A stretch of 12,422 nt of DNA from DASTQL01 sp035462375. Its GTDB lineage: Bacteria > Actinomycetota > Actinomycetes > Jiangellales > Jiangellaceae. Where the stretch lies: positions 1 through 12,422 of the forward strand of contig DATHUJ010000001.1 in the NCBI GenBank assembly GCA_035462375.1, read 5' to 3'. The first letter of the stretch is position 1, and every line of letters starts with the position of its first letter. Position numbers and translations under genes: made by a program. The notes below the pieces were generated by a model. It was not told the origin of the DNA. It did no database searches and was given only the letters and a program-made list of their open reading frames with translations. Below are positions 1 through 5,751 of this stretch, piece by piece.

Positions 1-681
1 GTCGTCGACGAAGAGGTCGTGCAACCGTGGGCCGACCATCACGTGCTGCCACAGCGGGACCGGCCGTCGCTCCTCGACCACCACGTCGGTCGGTCCGCGC
101 ACGGTGCCCAGCCACTCGCCGAACTCCTCGGCGTTGGAGACGGTGGCCGAGAGGGAGACCAGCGCGACCGCGTCCGGCAGGTGGATGATCACCTCCTCCC
201 AGACCGCGCCACGGAAGCGGTCGGCGAGGTAGTGGACCTCGTCCATGACCACCCAGCCGAGGCCCGCCAACGTGGGAGAGCCGGCGTAGAGCATGTTGCG
301 AAGCACCTCGGTGGTCATCACGACCACCGGCGCGTCACCGTTGACGGTGCGGTCGCCCGTCAGCAGGCCGACCCGCCCGGGGCCGTGCTCCCGCGCCAGG
401 TCCCGGAACTTCTGGTTGGACAGCGCCTTGATCGGGGTGGTGTAGAAGGCCTTGCGCCCTTGCTCGAGCGCCAGGTGGACGGCGAACTCCCCCACGACGG
501 TCTTGCCGGAGCCCGTCGGGGCCGCGACCAGGACCCCCCGGCCCTGCTCCACTGCCCGGCAGGCCCGCACCTGGAAGTCGTCGAGGGCGAAGTCGTAGCG
601 GGCGGCGAACCGCTGCAGGGCGCTCGTCTCGTCCCGCCGACGGGCGCGAGCCGCGGCGTAGCGCTCCGCAGGCGAGGCCAT
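1..681 (-). CDS. helY: SKI2-like DEVH-box helicase, N-terminal part (HelY-like)
   Basis: This gene is cut by the left window edge; 227 N-terminal residues are readable from an ATG whose first base is 681. The protein shows Walker A APTGSGKT (residues 54-61), motif Ia-like TTPIKALSNQ (81-90), a TTEVLRN segment (123-129), Walker B DEVH (147-150) and motif III SAT (178-180). This order is typical of the Ski2/Mtr4-like superfamily 2 helicases called HelY in actinobacteria, which are ATP-dependent nucleic-acid helicases with presumed RNA roles. Family members are about 900 residues long, so roughly three quarters, including the RecA2 domain, lies outside. The start has no Shine-Dalgarno sequence but has TACGGT six bases upstream, suggesting a leaderless mRNA. 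The gene diverges from hsp20. Linkage to tatC matches the M. tuberculosis arrangement. The helicase family is certain; the HelY subfamily rests on motifs plus synteny. Confidence 0.93.
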   Translation of the reverse strand, partial: MASPAERYAAARARRRDETSALQRFAARYDFALDDFQVRACRAVEQGRGVLVAAPTGSGKTVVGEFAVHLALEQGRKAFYTTPIKALSNQKFRDLAREHGPGRVGLLTGDRTVNGDAPVVVMTTEVLRNMLYAGSPTLAGLGWVVMDEVHYLADRFRGAVWEEVIIHLPDAVALVSLSATVSNAEEFGEWLGTVRGPTDVVVEERRPVPLWQHVMVGPRLHDLFVDD

Positions 682-687
682 GGCGCC

Positions 688-693
688 ACCGTA
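688..693 (-). promoter_or_regulatory. Leaderless -10 hexamer of the helicase gene (TACGGT)
   Basis: On the minus strand TACGGT ends exactly six bases before the ATG (first base 681), placing the predicted transcription start at or next to the start codon. No purine-rich ribosome-binding site is present. The -35 region, about 17 bases further up, falls on the left arm of the first CIRCE element. The spacing is shared with four other genes in this window. Confidence 0.6.
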
Positions 694-707
694 CCCGGAA
701 GAAATCG

Positions 708-734
708 CTGGCACTCTGGCGTTGTGAGTGCTAG
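708..734. promoter_or_regulatory. CIRCE-type inverted repeat 1 (candidate HrcA operator)
   Basis: CTGGCACTC (708-716), a nine-base spacer, and GAGTGCTAG (726-734) match the CIRCE consensus TTAGCACTC-N9-GAGTGCTAA at 15 of 18 arm positions. CIRCE is the operator of the heat-shock repressor HrcA. Its position between the divergent helicase and hsp20 genes suggests control of hsp20 and possibly of the helicase. Confidence 0.85.
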
Positions 735-738
735 ACGG

Positions 739-765
739 CTGGCACTCTCAGGCCTAGAGTGCCAA
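739..765. promoter_or_regulatory. CIRCE-type inverted repeat 2 (candidate HrcA operator)
   Basis: CTGGCACTC (739-747), a nine-base spacer, and GAGTGCCAA (757-765) form a second CIRCE-like palindrome. Its left arm is identical to that of the first element. The two copies are offset by 31 bases, close to three helical turns, so two dimers could sit on the same DNA face. The right arm overlaps the best candidate -10 of hsp20 (TAGAGT, 755-760), a good position for repression. Confidence 0.87.
755..760 (+). promoter_or_regulatory. Candidate -10 hexamer of hsp20 (TAGAGT)
   Basis: TAGAGT fits the actinobacterial TANNNT -10 pattern and lies inside the second CIRCE element. It predicts a transcript starting near 767 with a 5' leader of about 40 bases. 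No convincing -35 box is visible at the usual distance, so the assignment is tentative. Confidence 0.45.
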
Positions 766-810
766 CCGAAGGAGGTTGTCCGAACCATCCCGAGGAGGGA
801 CGCGCGATGG
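763..810 (+). promoter_or_regulatory. hsp20 5' leader with two SD-like motifs and possible hairpins
   Basis: The leader contains two strong Shine-Dalgarno-like runs. AAGGAGG (769-775) is too far from the ATG to serve it. GAGGAGGGA (792-800) is correctly spaced. The first lies largely in the loop of CAACC/GGTTG (763-767 with 774-778). The second is partly enclosed by TCCC/GGGA (788-791 with 797-800), and CCAT (785-788) can pair with ATGG (807-810) across the start codon. These short stems could mask translation initiation, as in heat-shock RNA thermometers, but they are short and unproven. Confidence 0.35.
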
Positions 811-1328
811 CCATGACCATCTGGGACCCGTTCAGCGCCCTGGCCCGTGTCGACACCGACTTCGACCGGACCTTCGACCAGCTCGTCCGCCGTACCTTCG
901 GCACTCGCCCCGGTGCCGCAGCCAGCGCGGCCACCGGGTTCGTCCCGGCGGTCGAGATCACCCGGGAGGGTGCCGACGTCGTCATCCGCCTCGAGCTCCC
1001 CGGCGTCGACATCGAGAACGACGTGGACATCGAGGTCGCGGACGGACGTCTCACCGTCACGGGGCGCCGCTCGGACCAGCACACGATGCGCTCCGAGGAC
1101 GACGAGCGTGCCGTCCTCGTCCGGGAGCTCCGCTACGGCGCCTTCCGCCGCGACTTCGCCCTGCCCGAAGGGGTCGACGCCGACTCGGTCGACGCCGGCT
1201 ACGACAAGGGCATGCTCGAGCTCCGGGTGCGGGGCGTCGTGCCGCAGCCGAGCAAGCCCCGCAAGGTAGCTGTCCGCTCCACCGAGACGGTCGAGAGCAA
1301 GGCCGTCGGCTCCGGTCAGGAGGACTGA
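807..1328 (+). CDS. hsp20: Small heat-shock protein, Hsp20/alpha-crystallin family
   Basis: This 173-residue protein starts MAMTIWDPF, the usual N-terminal style of actinobacterial Hsp20 chaperones. It contains an alpha-crystallin domain (about residues 45-140) with the segments VEITREGADVVIRLELPGV and GMLELRVRGVV. After that comes a short tail with VAV in the position of the I-x-I motif used for oligomer contacts, and an acidic end. Such proteins hold unfolding proteins in a refoldable state without ATP. The ATG at 807 was chosen because GAGGAGGGA lies directly upstream. An in-frame ATG at 813 is possible. A longer reading from a GTG at 759 would start inside the CIRCE repeat and is unlikely. 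Two CIRCE operators upstream point to heat-shock control by HrcA. The gene ends 13 bases inside the convergent lipid-kinase gene. Confidence 0.92.
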   Translation: MAMTIWDPFSALARVDTDFDRTFDQLVRRTFGTRPGAAASAATGFVPAVEITREGADVVIRLELPGVDIENDVDIEVADGRLTVTGRRSDQHTMRSEDDERAVLVRELRYGAFRRDFALPEGVDADSVDAGYDKGMLELRVRGVVPQPSKPRKVAVRSTETVESKAVGSGQED

Positions 1329-2212
1329 GCGGCCAGCACCCGCACCGCCCCGGGGACGGCCTCGAACGTCCGTGGCAGGGGACCCAGCACCTCGCCGTCG
1401 ACGTACGTGGTGATCCCCGGGGCCTGCAGGCGTACCTGCCGGGCCTGCAGCACGGTGACCGCCGGGTGCGAGACGTGCGTGCCGCGGTAGACCCGGGGGA
1501 AGACCCGCAGGAACGCCGGCGTGGACAGCTCCGTCAGCACCAGGACGTCGAGCAGCCCGTCGTCCATCCGCGCACCCGGCGTGACGAGCATCCCGCCGCC
1601 GTACGAGCGGGCGTTGCCTACCACGACGAGCATGGCGGCGGTCTCCCAGCGGGTCCCGTCGGTCTCGATGACGTACGGCAGGGGCCGGAAGACACCGAGC
1701 TCGGCCACCATCGCCATCGGGTAGCGGGCCCGCCCCCTGGGCCACGTCATCCGGTTCGCCCGGTCGTTGACCCGCGCGTCGAAGCCGGCCGCGGCGACGC
1801 AGCCGAACCAGGTGCCCTGGCTGCGCCCGAGGTCCACCGGCCGTGCGCTGTCCTCACGGAGGCCCTGGGCCACGACGTCCGCCGCATCGGCCGGGTGGCG
1901 GAGAGGTAACCCGAGGGCGCGGGCGAAGTCGTTGCCCGTGCCCGCGGGGACGACGCCGAAGGGGACCGGGTGGCCGGCGACCGCTTGCAGGGCCAGGTGG
2001 ACCATGCCGTCGCCCCCGACGGCCACGACCGCGTCGGGCCCTGACTCCACCGCCCCGGCGGCCTGGTCGGCCGCCTCGGCCGCGTCACGGCCCACCACCT
2101 CCCGTACGGAGAAGCCCGCCGTGCGGAGCGAGGCGGCGGCCGTGGCGGCTGCGCGCGCCCCGCGGCCGCGCCCGGCGACGGGGTTGACGAGCAGGGCCAC
2201 CTCGCGCGGCAC
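1316..2212 (-). CDS. Diacylglycerol/lipid kinase, YegS/BmrU (DagK) family
   Basis: This 298-residue protein has the full signature of the prokaryotic diacylglycerol-kinase-like fold. It has N-terminal LLVNPVAGRGRG (residues 7-18), the nucleotide-binding GGDG (66-69) followed by MVHLALQ, GTGNDFA (91-97), a glycine-rich YGGGM (204-208), DDGLLDV (217-223) and VDGE (271-274). Family members phosphorylate diacylglycerol or related lipids with ATP at the cytoplasmic membrane. The exact lipid cannot be told from sequence. The start is a GTG at 2212. An in-frame TAG (2224-2222) just upstream leaves no earlier start, and that TAG is also the beginning of a TAGCCT hexamer suited to leaderless transcription. 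The gene follows tatC by 26 bases and overlaps the convergent hsp20 by 13 bases. Confidence 0.9.
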   Translation of the reverse strand: MPREVALLVNPVAGRGRGARAAATAAASLRTAGFSVREVVGRDAAEAADQAAGAVESGPDAVVAVGGDGMVHLALQAVAGHPVPFGVVPAGTGNDFARALGLPLRHPADAADVVAQGLREDSARPVDLGRSQGTWFGCVAAAGFDARVNDRANRMTWPRGRARYPMAMVAELGVFRPLPYVIETDGTRWETAAMLVVVGNARSYGGGMLVTPGARMDDGLLDVLVLTELSTPAFLRVFPRVYRGTHVSHPAVTVLQARQVRLQAPGITTYVDGEVLGPLPRTFEAVPGAVRVLAAQSS

Positions 2213-2218
2213 GGCGCG

Positions 2219-2224
2219 AGGCTA
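2219..2224 (-). promoter_or_regulatory. Leaderless -10 hexamer of the lipid-kinase gene (TAGCCT)
   Basis: TAGCCT on the minus strand lies exactly six bases before the GTG start of the lipid kinase, and no Shine-Dalgarno sequence is present. The surrounding nonamer CGCTAGCCT is identical to the one before the DUF3866 gene. It suggests a separate leaderless transcript for this gene within the tat operon. Confidence 0.6.
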
Positions 2225-2238
2225 GCGGTCCGCCGGCC

Positions 2239-3189
2239 TCAGGTGACGTCCTCGACCCGGCGCCCGTGCGGCGTGGCGCCGTCCGACTCCGCGGCGGCCT
2301 CCAGTTCCGAGGGCAGGTCGTCGGCCGCGGCGCCCGCGGGCGACGCGAGCGTGGAGGCCTCGTCGTCGTCGAGCGTGCCGTAGTCCGGTTCGACGTTGGT
2401 CCGGGCCCGGCGGCGGTCGTTGAGCCTGCAGACGAGGTACGACGCTCCGAACAGCGCGCACATGGGCAGCGCGAGCAGGGACATCGTCACGGGGTCACCC
2501 GTGGGGGTCGCCACGGCCGCGAACAGGAAGATACCCATGATGATCCACCGCGCGCTGCGGCCGAGTCGTTCGCCGGACAGCACGCCGACGGCGTTGAGCA
2601 GGACCACGAAGACGGGGAGCAGGAAGGCCAGGCCGAAGACCAGGAGCAGTCTCAGCACGAAGCTGAGGTACCCCGAGAAGCTGACGTAGTTGGACACCTC
2701 GCCGGGGGTGAACTCGAGGATCACGTTGAGGCCGACCGGCAGGATCCAGTAGCCGAGGGCGACGCCGGCGACGAAGAGAGGGACCGACGTCAGCAGGACG
2801 GTGGTGGCCCACTTGCGCTCGTTGCGGTAGAGACCGGGGGTGACGAACGCCCAGAGCTGGTAGATCCACACCGGGGCAGCAAGGACCAGGCCGGTGAACA
2901 GCGCCACCTTGAAGGGCACCGTGAACGGGTCGGCGATGCCGTCGAAGATGACCTTGGCGTCCAGCCCGCGCCGCTCGGCGAGCGGCACCACGGCCTCGTT
3001 GAACGGCCGGGTCAGCCAGCCGAAGATCGTCTGGTAGAAGACGAGGCCCAGGACACCGCCGGCGACGACGGCCAGGGCCGACCTGCCGACCCTGCGGCGC
3101 AGCTCGCGCAGGTGGTCGGCCAGGGGCATGCGCCCCTCGTCGTCACCGGACCGCGGGGATCGGACCCCCCGACGTGCCACGGTGGCCAC
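2239..3189 (-). CDS. tatC: Twin-arginine translocase subunit TatC
   Basis: TatC is the multispanning receptor that binds twin-arginine signal peptides and, with TatA, exports folded proteins. The protein shows DHLRELRRR (residues 25-33) before the first helix. It has about six membrane segments (roughly 37-55, 93-117, 129-152, 176-202, 212-229 and 232-252) and the conserved FVTPGLYRNERKW stretch (115-127), with Glu124 in the position of the signal-peptide-binding glutamate of E. coli TatC. It also has ATPTGDPVTM before the last helix. A charged, Ala/Asp/Glu-rich tail of about 60 residues follows. The start is uncertain: the GTG at 3189 gives 316 residues and an extension resembling that of mycobacterial TatC, while the ATG at 3129 (296 residues) has GAGGGG close upstream. 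It follows tatA by 14 bases. Confidence 0.95.
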   Translation of the reverse strand: MATVARRGVRSPRSGDDEGRMPLADHLRELRRRVGRSALAVVAGGVLGLVFYQTIFGWLTRPFNEAVVPLAERRGLDAKVIFDGIADPFTVPFKVALFTGLVLAAPVWIYQLWAFVTPGLYRNERKWATTVLLTSVPLFVAGVALGYWILPVGLNVILEFTPGEVSNYVSFSGYLSFVLRLLLVFGLAFLLPVFVVLLNAVGVLSGERLGRSARWIIMGIFLFAAVATPTGDPVTMSLLALPMCALFGASYLVCRLNDRRRARTNVEPDYGTLDDDEASTLASPAGAAADDLPSELEAAAESDGATPHGRRVEDVT

Positions 3190-3203
3190 AGGTCCGGGGC
3201 CGC

Positions 3204-3494
3204 TCAGCGGTCGGTGTGCTCGGACTCCGGGGCCCGGGCCGGCGCGGGTTCGGCGGCCGGGTCGCCGGCCGTGCTCGGGCGCGCCTCGACGGGCCGGGCC
3301 TCGACCGCGGGTGTCGTGTGCTCGGGGCCGGCCGCCGACTCGTCGTCGTCGCGCAACCCCTTGGTCTCGGCCTTGAAGATGCGCATGGACCGGCCCAGAC
3401 CGCGCGCGGTGTCGGGCAGCTTCTTGGCGCCGAACAGGAGCAGGACGATGAGCAAGATGATGATCAGTTCGGCGGGTCCGAGCTGACGGAACAT
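3204..3494 (-). CDS. tatA: Twin-arginine translocase subunit TatA
   Basis: This 96-residue TatA/E-type protein forms the pore component of the Tat system. It has a short N-terminus, one hydrophobic helix (about residues 8-21), the FGAKKLP hinge (21-27) and an amphipathic helix ARGLGRSMRIFKAE (30-43). The tail is acidic, Pro/Ala/Glu-rich and probably disordered. The ATG at 3494 is supported by GAAGAGG five bases upstream. Reading further upstream in this frame only runs into the antisense or shadow frame of pafC. It lies 28 bases after the 60-residue membrane protein and immediately before tatC, the usual actinobacterial tatAC order. Confidence 0.96.
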   Translation of the reverse strand: MFRQLGPAELIIILLIVLLLFGAKKLPDTARGLGRSMRIFKAETKGLRDDDESAAGPEHTTPAVEARPVEARPSTAGDPAAEPAPARAPESEHTDR

Positions 3495-3522
3495 GACGAC
3501 CTCTTCCGGTGGGACGTGGACA

Positions 3523-3705
3523 TCATCGTACGCTGCGGCGTTCAGCGGGGTCGGTGACTGCGTCGATCGACCGCTGCACCGCCTCGGCGGTGGCGGCGAG
3601 CTCGGCGGCCAGGCGGCGCCCCCGCACGTACAACCACCGGACCGCGAGTCCGAGGGCGCCCGCGGCGCCGAGCAGCAGCGCGAGGACCAGCAGCACCCAC
3701 AGCAT
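3523..3705 (-). CDS. 60-residue single-pass membrane protein, unknown function
   Basis: This small protein has one N-terminal hydrophobic helix (about residues 2-21), then a basic stretch (VRGRRL) and a predicted helical cytoplasmic tail of about 30 residues (LAAELAATAEAVQRSIDAV). I do not recognise a family. It sits nine bases after pafC and 28 bases before tatA, all on the same strand, which supports a real gene. There is no Shine-Dalgarno sequence, but TAGGCT lies exactly six bases before the ATG, suggesting leaderless expression. Its topology resembles that of TatA-like or septum-associated small helices, but it lacks the FG-K-LP hinge, so it should not be called TatA/B. Confidence 0.72.
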   Translation of the reverse strand: MLWVLLVLALLLGAAGALGLAVRWLYVRGRRLAAELAATAEAVQRSIDAVTDPAERRSVR

Positions 3706-3711
3706 CCGGAG

Positions 3712-3717
3712 AGCCTA
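3712..3717 (-). promoter_or_regulatory. Leaderless -10 hexamer of the membrane miniprotein (TAGGCT)
   Basis: TAGGCT lies exactly six bases before the ATG at 3705. Its first three bases are the TAG stop codon of pafC. It may drive a leaderless transcript covering the miniprotein and tatAC, independent of pafBC. Confidence 0.55.
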
Positions 3718-4716
3718 ACCGGCGGCGGCCGCGTCGCTGCCCAGGTGGCCACCGTAGGCGCCGAGCGCCTCGCGGGCGTCCCGCCGTACCGCCTCCGCCA
3801 GCTCCGGCGGGTCCACGACCCGCGCCGCACCGCCGAGGCGGAGCACCAGACGGCGCACCCAGCGCGGATCCGGCGTGCGGAGGCGCACCCGCCGGGAGCC
3901 GTCGTCGAGCTCCTCCACCGACTCGCAGGGGTAGTAGTCGCCCACCCAGCGGGCATGGGGCCGTAGGTCCAGGGTCACCACGTCGTCCTCGGGCGAGGGC
4001 TGGAAGAGCCCCGCCGCGAGGTCCCTCGGCCGGGCGTGCGGCGGGACCTCCGCGGGCGCGTCCAGGACCTCGGCCGCCTGAACCCGGTCGAGCCGGAACA
4101 GCCTCACCCCGTGCGCCCTACGGCACCACGCCTCGAGGTAGGACCGTCCCTCGACGACCACCAGTCGCATGGGGTCGACGTCGCGCTCCGTCGTCTCGTC
4201 CCGCCCGGGGACCCAGTAGGACAGGTGCAGGAGACGCCGCTCGGTGAGGGCCCGTCGGACGGACGCCGCCAGGTCCCCGCGGGGCCCCGCCTCGAGCTCG
4301 ACCCGGACCGCCAGGGCCCGTTCGGCCGCGGCGCCGGCGGCCCTTTCCAGCTTCGCGACCACGCGGTCGACGGCGTCCCGGTCCCCCGCTGCGGGGACGG
4401 CCGCGAGGGTCCGCACGGCCACGAGCAGGGCGAGCGCCTCGTCGGTGCCGAGCCGCAGGGGCCGGGCGAGGTAGTCGGCGTTGGAGACGTTGATGACCCC
4501 CTCGCCCTCGACGGCCTCCATGTCGACCTCGATGTAGTCGCCCATCGCAAGGCCGGGGAGGCCGGAGAACCAGAGGACGTTGAGGTCGCGTACGACCTGG
4601 CGCTCGCTCACGCCGTACAGGTCGGCGACCTCGGAGACCCGCACCCCCGGGTGAGCCAGCAGGTACGGCAGCATCGACAGCAGGCGGGACACCTGCTCCT
4701 GCGCGCCCGCGCTCAT
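3715..4716 (-). CDS. pafC: WYL-domain transcriptional regulator PafC
   Basis: This 333-residue protein has an N-terminal helix-turn-helix region (about residues 10-47, VSEVADLYGVSERQVVRDL). A middle segment and a WYL domain follow (about 150-225), with the motif in the form RSYLEAWC (191-198) and the conserved RLFRLDRV (205-212). A C-terminal WCX-like extension ends the protein. PafC works with PafB. In mycobacteria the pair activates most DNA-damage-inducible genes independently of LexA and is not needed for pupylation, despite its name. The ATG at 4716 was chosen because it overlaps the pafB stop by four bases (ATGA), a sign of translational coupling; longer readings in this frame run through pafB. 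Its TAG stop overlaps the candidate promoter of the next small gene. Confidence 0.95.
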   Translation of the reverse strand: MSAGAQEQVSRLLSMLPYLLAHPGVRVSEVADLYGVSERQVVRDLNVLWFSGLPGLAMGDYIEVDMEAVEGEGVINVSNADYLARPLRLGTDEALALLVAVRTLAAVPAAGDRDAVDRVVAKLERAAGAAAERALAVRVELEAGPRGDLAASVRRALTERRLLHLSYWVPGRDETTERDVDPMRLVVVEGRSYLEAWCRRAHGVRLFRLDRVQAAEVLDAPAEVPPHARPRDLAAGLFQPSPEDDVVTLDLRPHARWVGDYYPCESVEELDDGSRRVRLRTPDPRWVRRLVLRLGGAARVVDPPELAEAVRRDAREALGAYGGHLGSDAAAAG

Positions 4717-5678
4717 GCCGCCCCGCCCCCGGCCACGGCCCGCAATCGGGCCACGACGTGGGCGCGCACGTCCGCGGGTCCGACGACCACGGCGGCCGAG
4801 CCGTAGCCCGCGATCTCCTCGGCGAGCACCCAGGCGTCGCCGAAGGGCACCTCCAGCACGTCCCAGCCGAGGCCGTCGGGGCGCGTGGACGCGGCCCGCC
4901 GACGGAGGCCCCAGGCGGCTCCATGCCGGACCCGGACCGAGGCGGTGCCCGAGACGGCCGGAGGGGCTAGGGACGCGGCCGCGCGTCGCACCTCCTCCGC
5001 GCCGGGGGCGGGGAAGGCACCGGGCGCGCCGGCGGTGACCTGGCCGGTGACGCGGGACAGCCGGAACATCCGGGGCGCCGCACGGTCCCGGTCCCGGCCG
5101 ACGACGTACCAGCGCCCGTGCCAGGAGAGCACGCTCCAGGGCTCGAGCCGACGGCGTTCGGAGCTCTCTGATCCCGGCTTGAGGTAGTCGAAGGACACCC
5201 GACGCCGGTCCCGCACCGCCTCCCAGAACGGCCAGAAGGCCGGTTCCTCGGCTGCCAGCCGTGGCTCGACGGCCGCGAGGGCCCGGGTGTCCGTCTCCAC
5301 ACCGGCCGCCCTCAGCTTGAGCAGCGCGCGGGCGGTGGCGTCGGCGAGTGTCGCGTGCTGCCACACCCGCGCGGCCAGGCCGAGGACGGCCGCCTCGTCC
5401 GGCTCGAGGCTGACAGGGGGCAGCTCGAAGTCGCTCCGGCGGATCCGGTACCCGATCTCCTCGTCCGGCGCAAAAGGGTCCTCGGAGCCGGTCTCGATCG
5501 GGATGCCGAGCTCGCGTAGCTCGTCCTTGTCCCGCTCGAACATCCGCTCGAACGCCTCGTCCGTCTGCTCGCCGTAACCGCCCACGACTTGGCGAAGCCG
5601 AGCCTTGGGCAGGAAGGTCCGTGCCACGAGAAGGGCGATGACGAGGTTCATCAGCCGCTCGCTCTTGGCCTGGGACAC
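4713..5678 (-). CDS. pafB: WYL-domain transcriptional regulator PafB
   Basis: PafB is the partner of PafC in the mycobacterial DNA-damage activator. The product has 321 residues from the chosen GTG at 5678. It begins VSQAKSERLMNLVIALL, very like the start of mycobacterial PafB, with an N-terminal helix-turn-helix region (about 7-60). A WYL domain follows (about 148-215), containing FWEAVRDRRRVSFDYL, the motif variant RWYVVGRDRD (189-198) and RMFRLSRV. The start is supported by GGAAGGGGG (5696-5688) at a suitable distance. An upstream in-frame GTG at 5714 would add 12 residues but lacks such a site. A TAGCCT hexamer at 5730-5725, one half of a palindrome, could be the -10, giving a leader of about 40 bases. 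The gene diverges from the DUF3866 gene. Confidence 0.94.
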   Translation of the reverse strand: MSQAKSERLMNLVIALLVARTFLPKARLRQVVGGYGEQTDEAFERMFERDKDELRELGIPIETGSEDPFAPDEEIGYRIRRSDFELPPVSLEPDEAAVLGLAARVWQHATLADATARALLKLRAAGVETDTRALAAVEPRLAAEEPAFWPFWEAVRDRRRVSFDYLKPGSESSERRRLEPWSVLSWHGRWYVVGRDRDRAAPRMFRLSRVTGQVTAGAPGAFPAPGAEEVRRAAASLAPPAVSGTASVRVRHGAAWGLRRRAASTRPDGLGWDVLEVPFGDAWVLAEEIAGYGSAAVVVGPADVRAHVVARLRAVAGGGAA

Positions 5679-5724
5679 GGCCGGTGACCCCCTTCCGTGG
5701 CCGGGTGCCGGCACCCGCCCGGCG

Positions 5725-5745
5725 AGGCTAGCGAATCGCTAGCCT
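5725..5745. promoter_or_regulatory. Perfect 21-bp palindrome between pafB and the DUF3866 gene
   Basis: AGGCTAGCG (5725-5733) and CGCTAGCCT (5737-5745) are exact inverted copies around a central AAT. The symmetry places a TAGCCT hexamer on each strand. The plus-strand copy lies six bases before the DUF3866 GTG; the minus-strand copy lies about 47 bases before the chosen pafB GTG. It could be a shared bidirectional promoter core, a repressor operator covering both, or both at once. Confidence 0.7.
5740..5745 (+). promoter_or_regulatory. Leaderless -10 hexamer of the DUF3866 gene (TAGCCT)
   Basis: TAGCCT is followed by exactly six bases and then the GTG start. There is no Shine-Dalgarno sequence. 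This is the same arrangement, in the same CGCTAGCCT context, as before the lipid-kinase gene. Confidence 0.6.
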
Positions 5746-5751
5746 GCGCCT

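Noticed and set aside
708..765. HAIR element (HspR operator) instead of CIRCE
   Set aside because: HAIR is CTTGAGT-N7-ACTCAAG; the arms and nine-base spacers here match CIRCE, not HAIR.
759..806. N-terminal extension of Hsp20 from an upstream GTG
   Set aside because: It would start inside the second CIRCE element and ignore the well-placed GAGGAGGGA before the ATG at 807.
360..1745. Long minus-strand open frame of about 460 codons across the helicase start, hsp20 and the lipid-kinase end
   Set aside because: It is Arg/Gly/Ala-rich shadow coding spanning several well-supported genes and intergenic operators; no family motifs.
2266..3486. Plus-strand open frame of about 406 codons opposite tatC and tatA
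   Set aside because: Gln/Asp/Glu/Gly-rich antisense frame covering two conserved genes; no evidence of its own.
3523..3705. Miniprotein as a TatB or second TatA
   Set aside because: It has a single helix but lacks the FG-K-LP hinge and the amphipathic helix motif of the TatA/B family.
3715..5364. Extended 549-codon version of pafC
   Set aside because: The extra N-terminal part is out-of-frame pafB DNA rich in Arg/Gly; the ATG at 4716 with the ATGA overlap and HTH start is clearly the true beginning.
5679..5751. Mycobacterial-style PafBC/RecA-independent damage promoter motif before pafB
   Set aside because: I could not find the TTGTCRGTG-like element at the right distance from a TANNNT; only the palindrome is supported.
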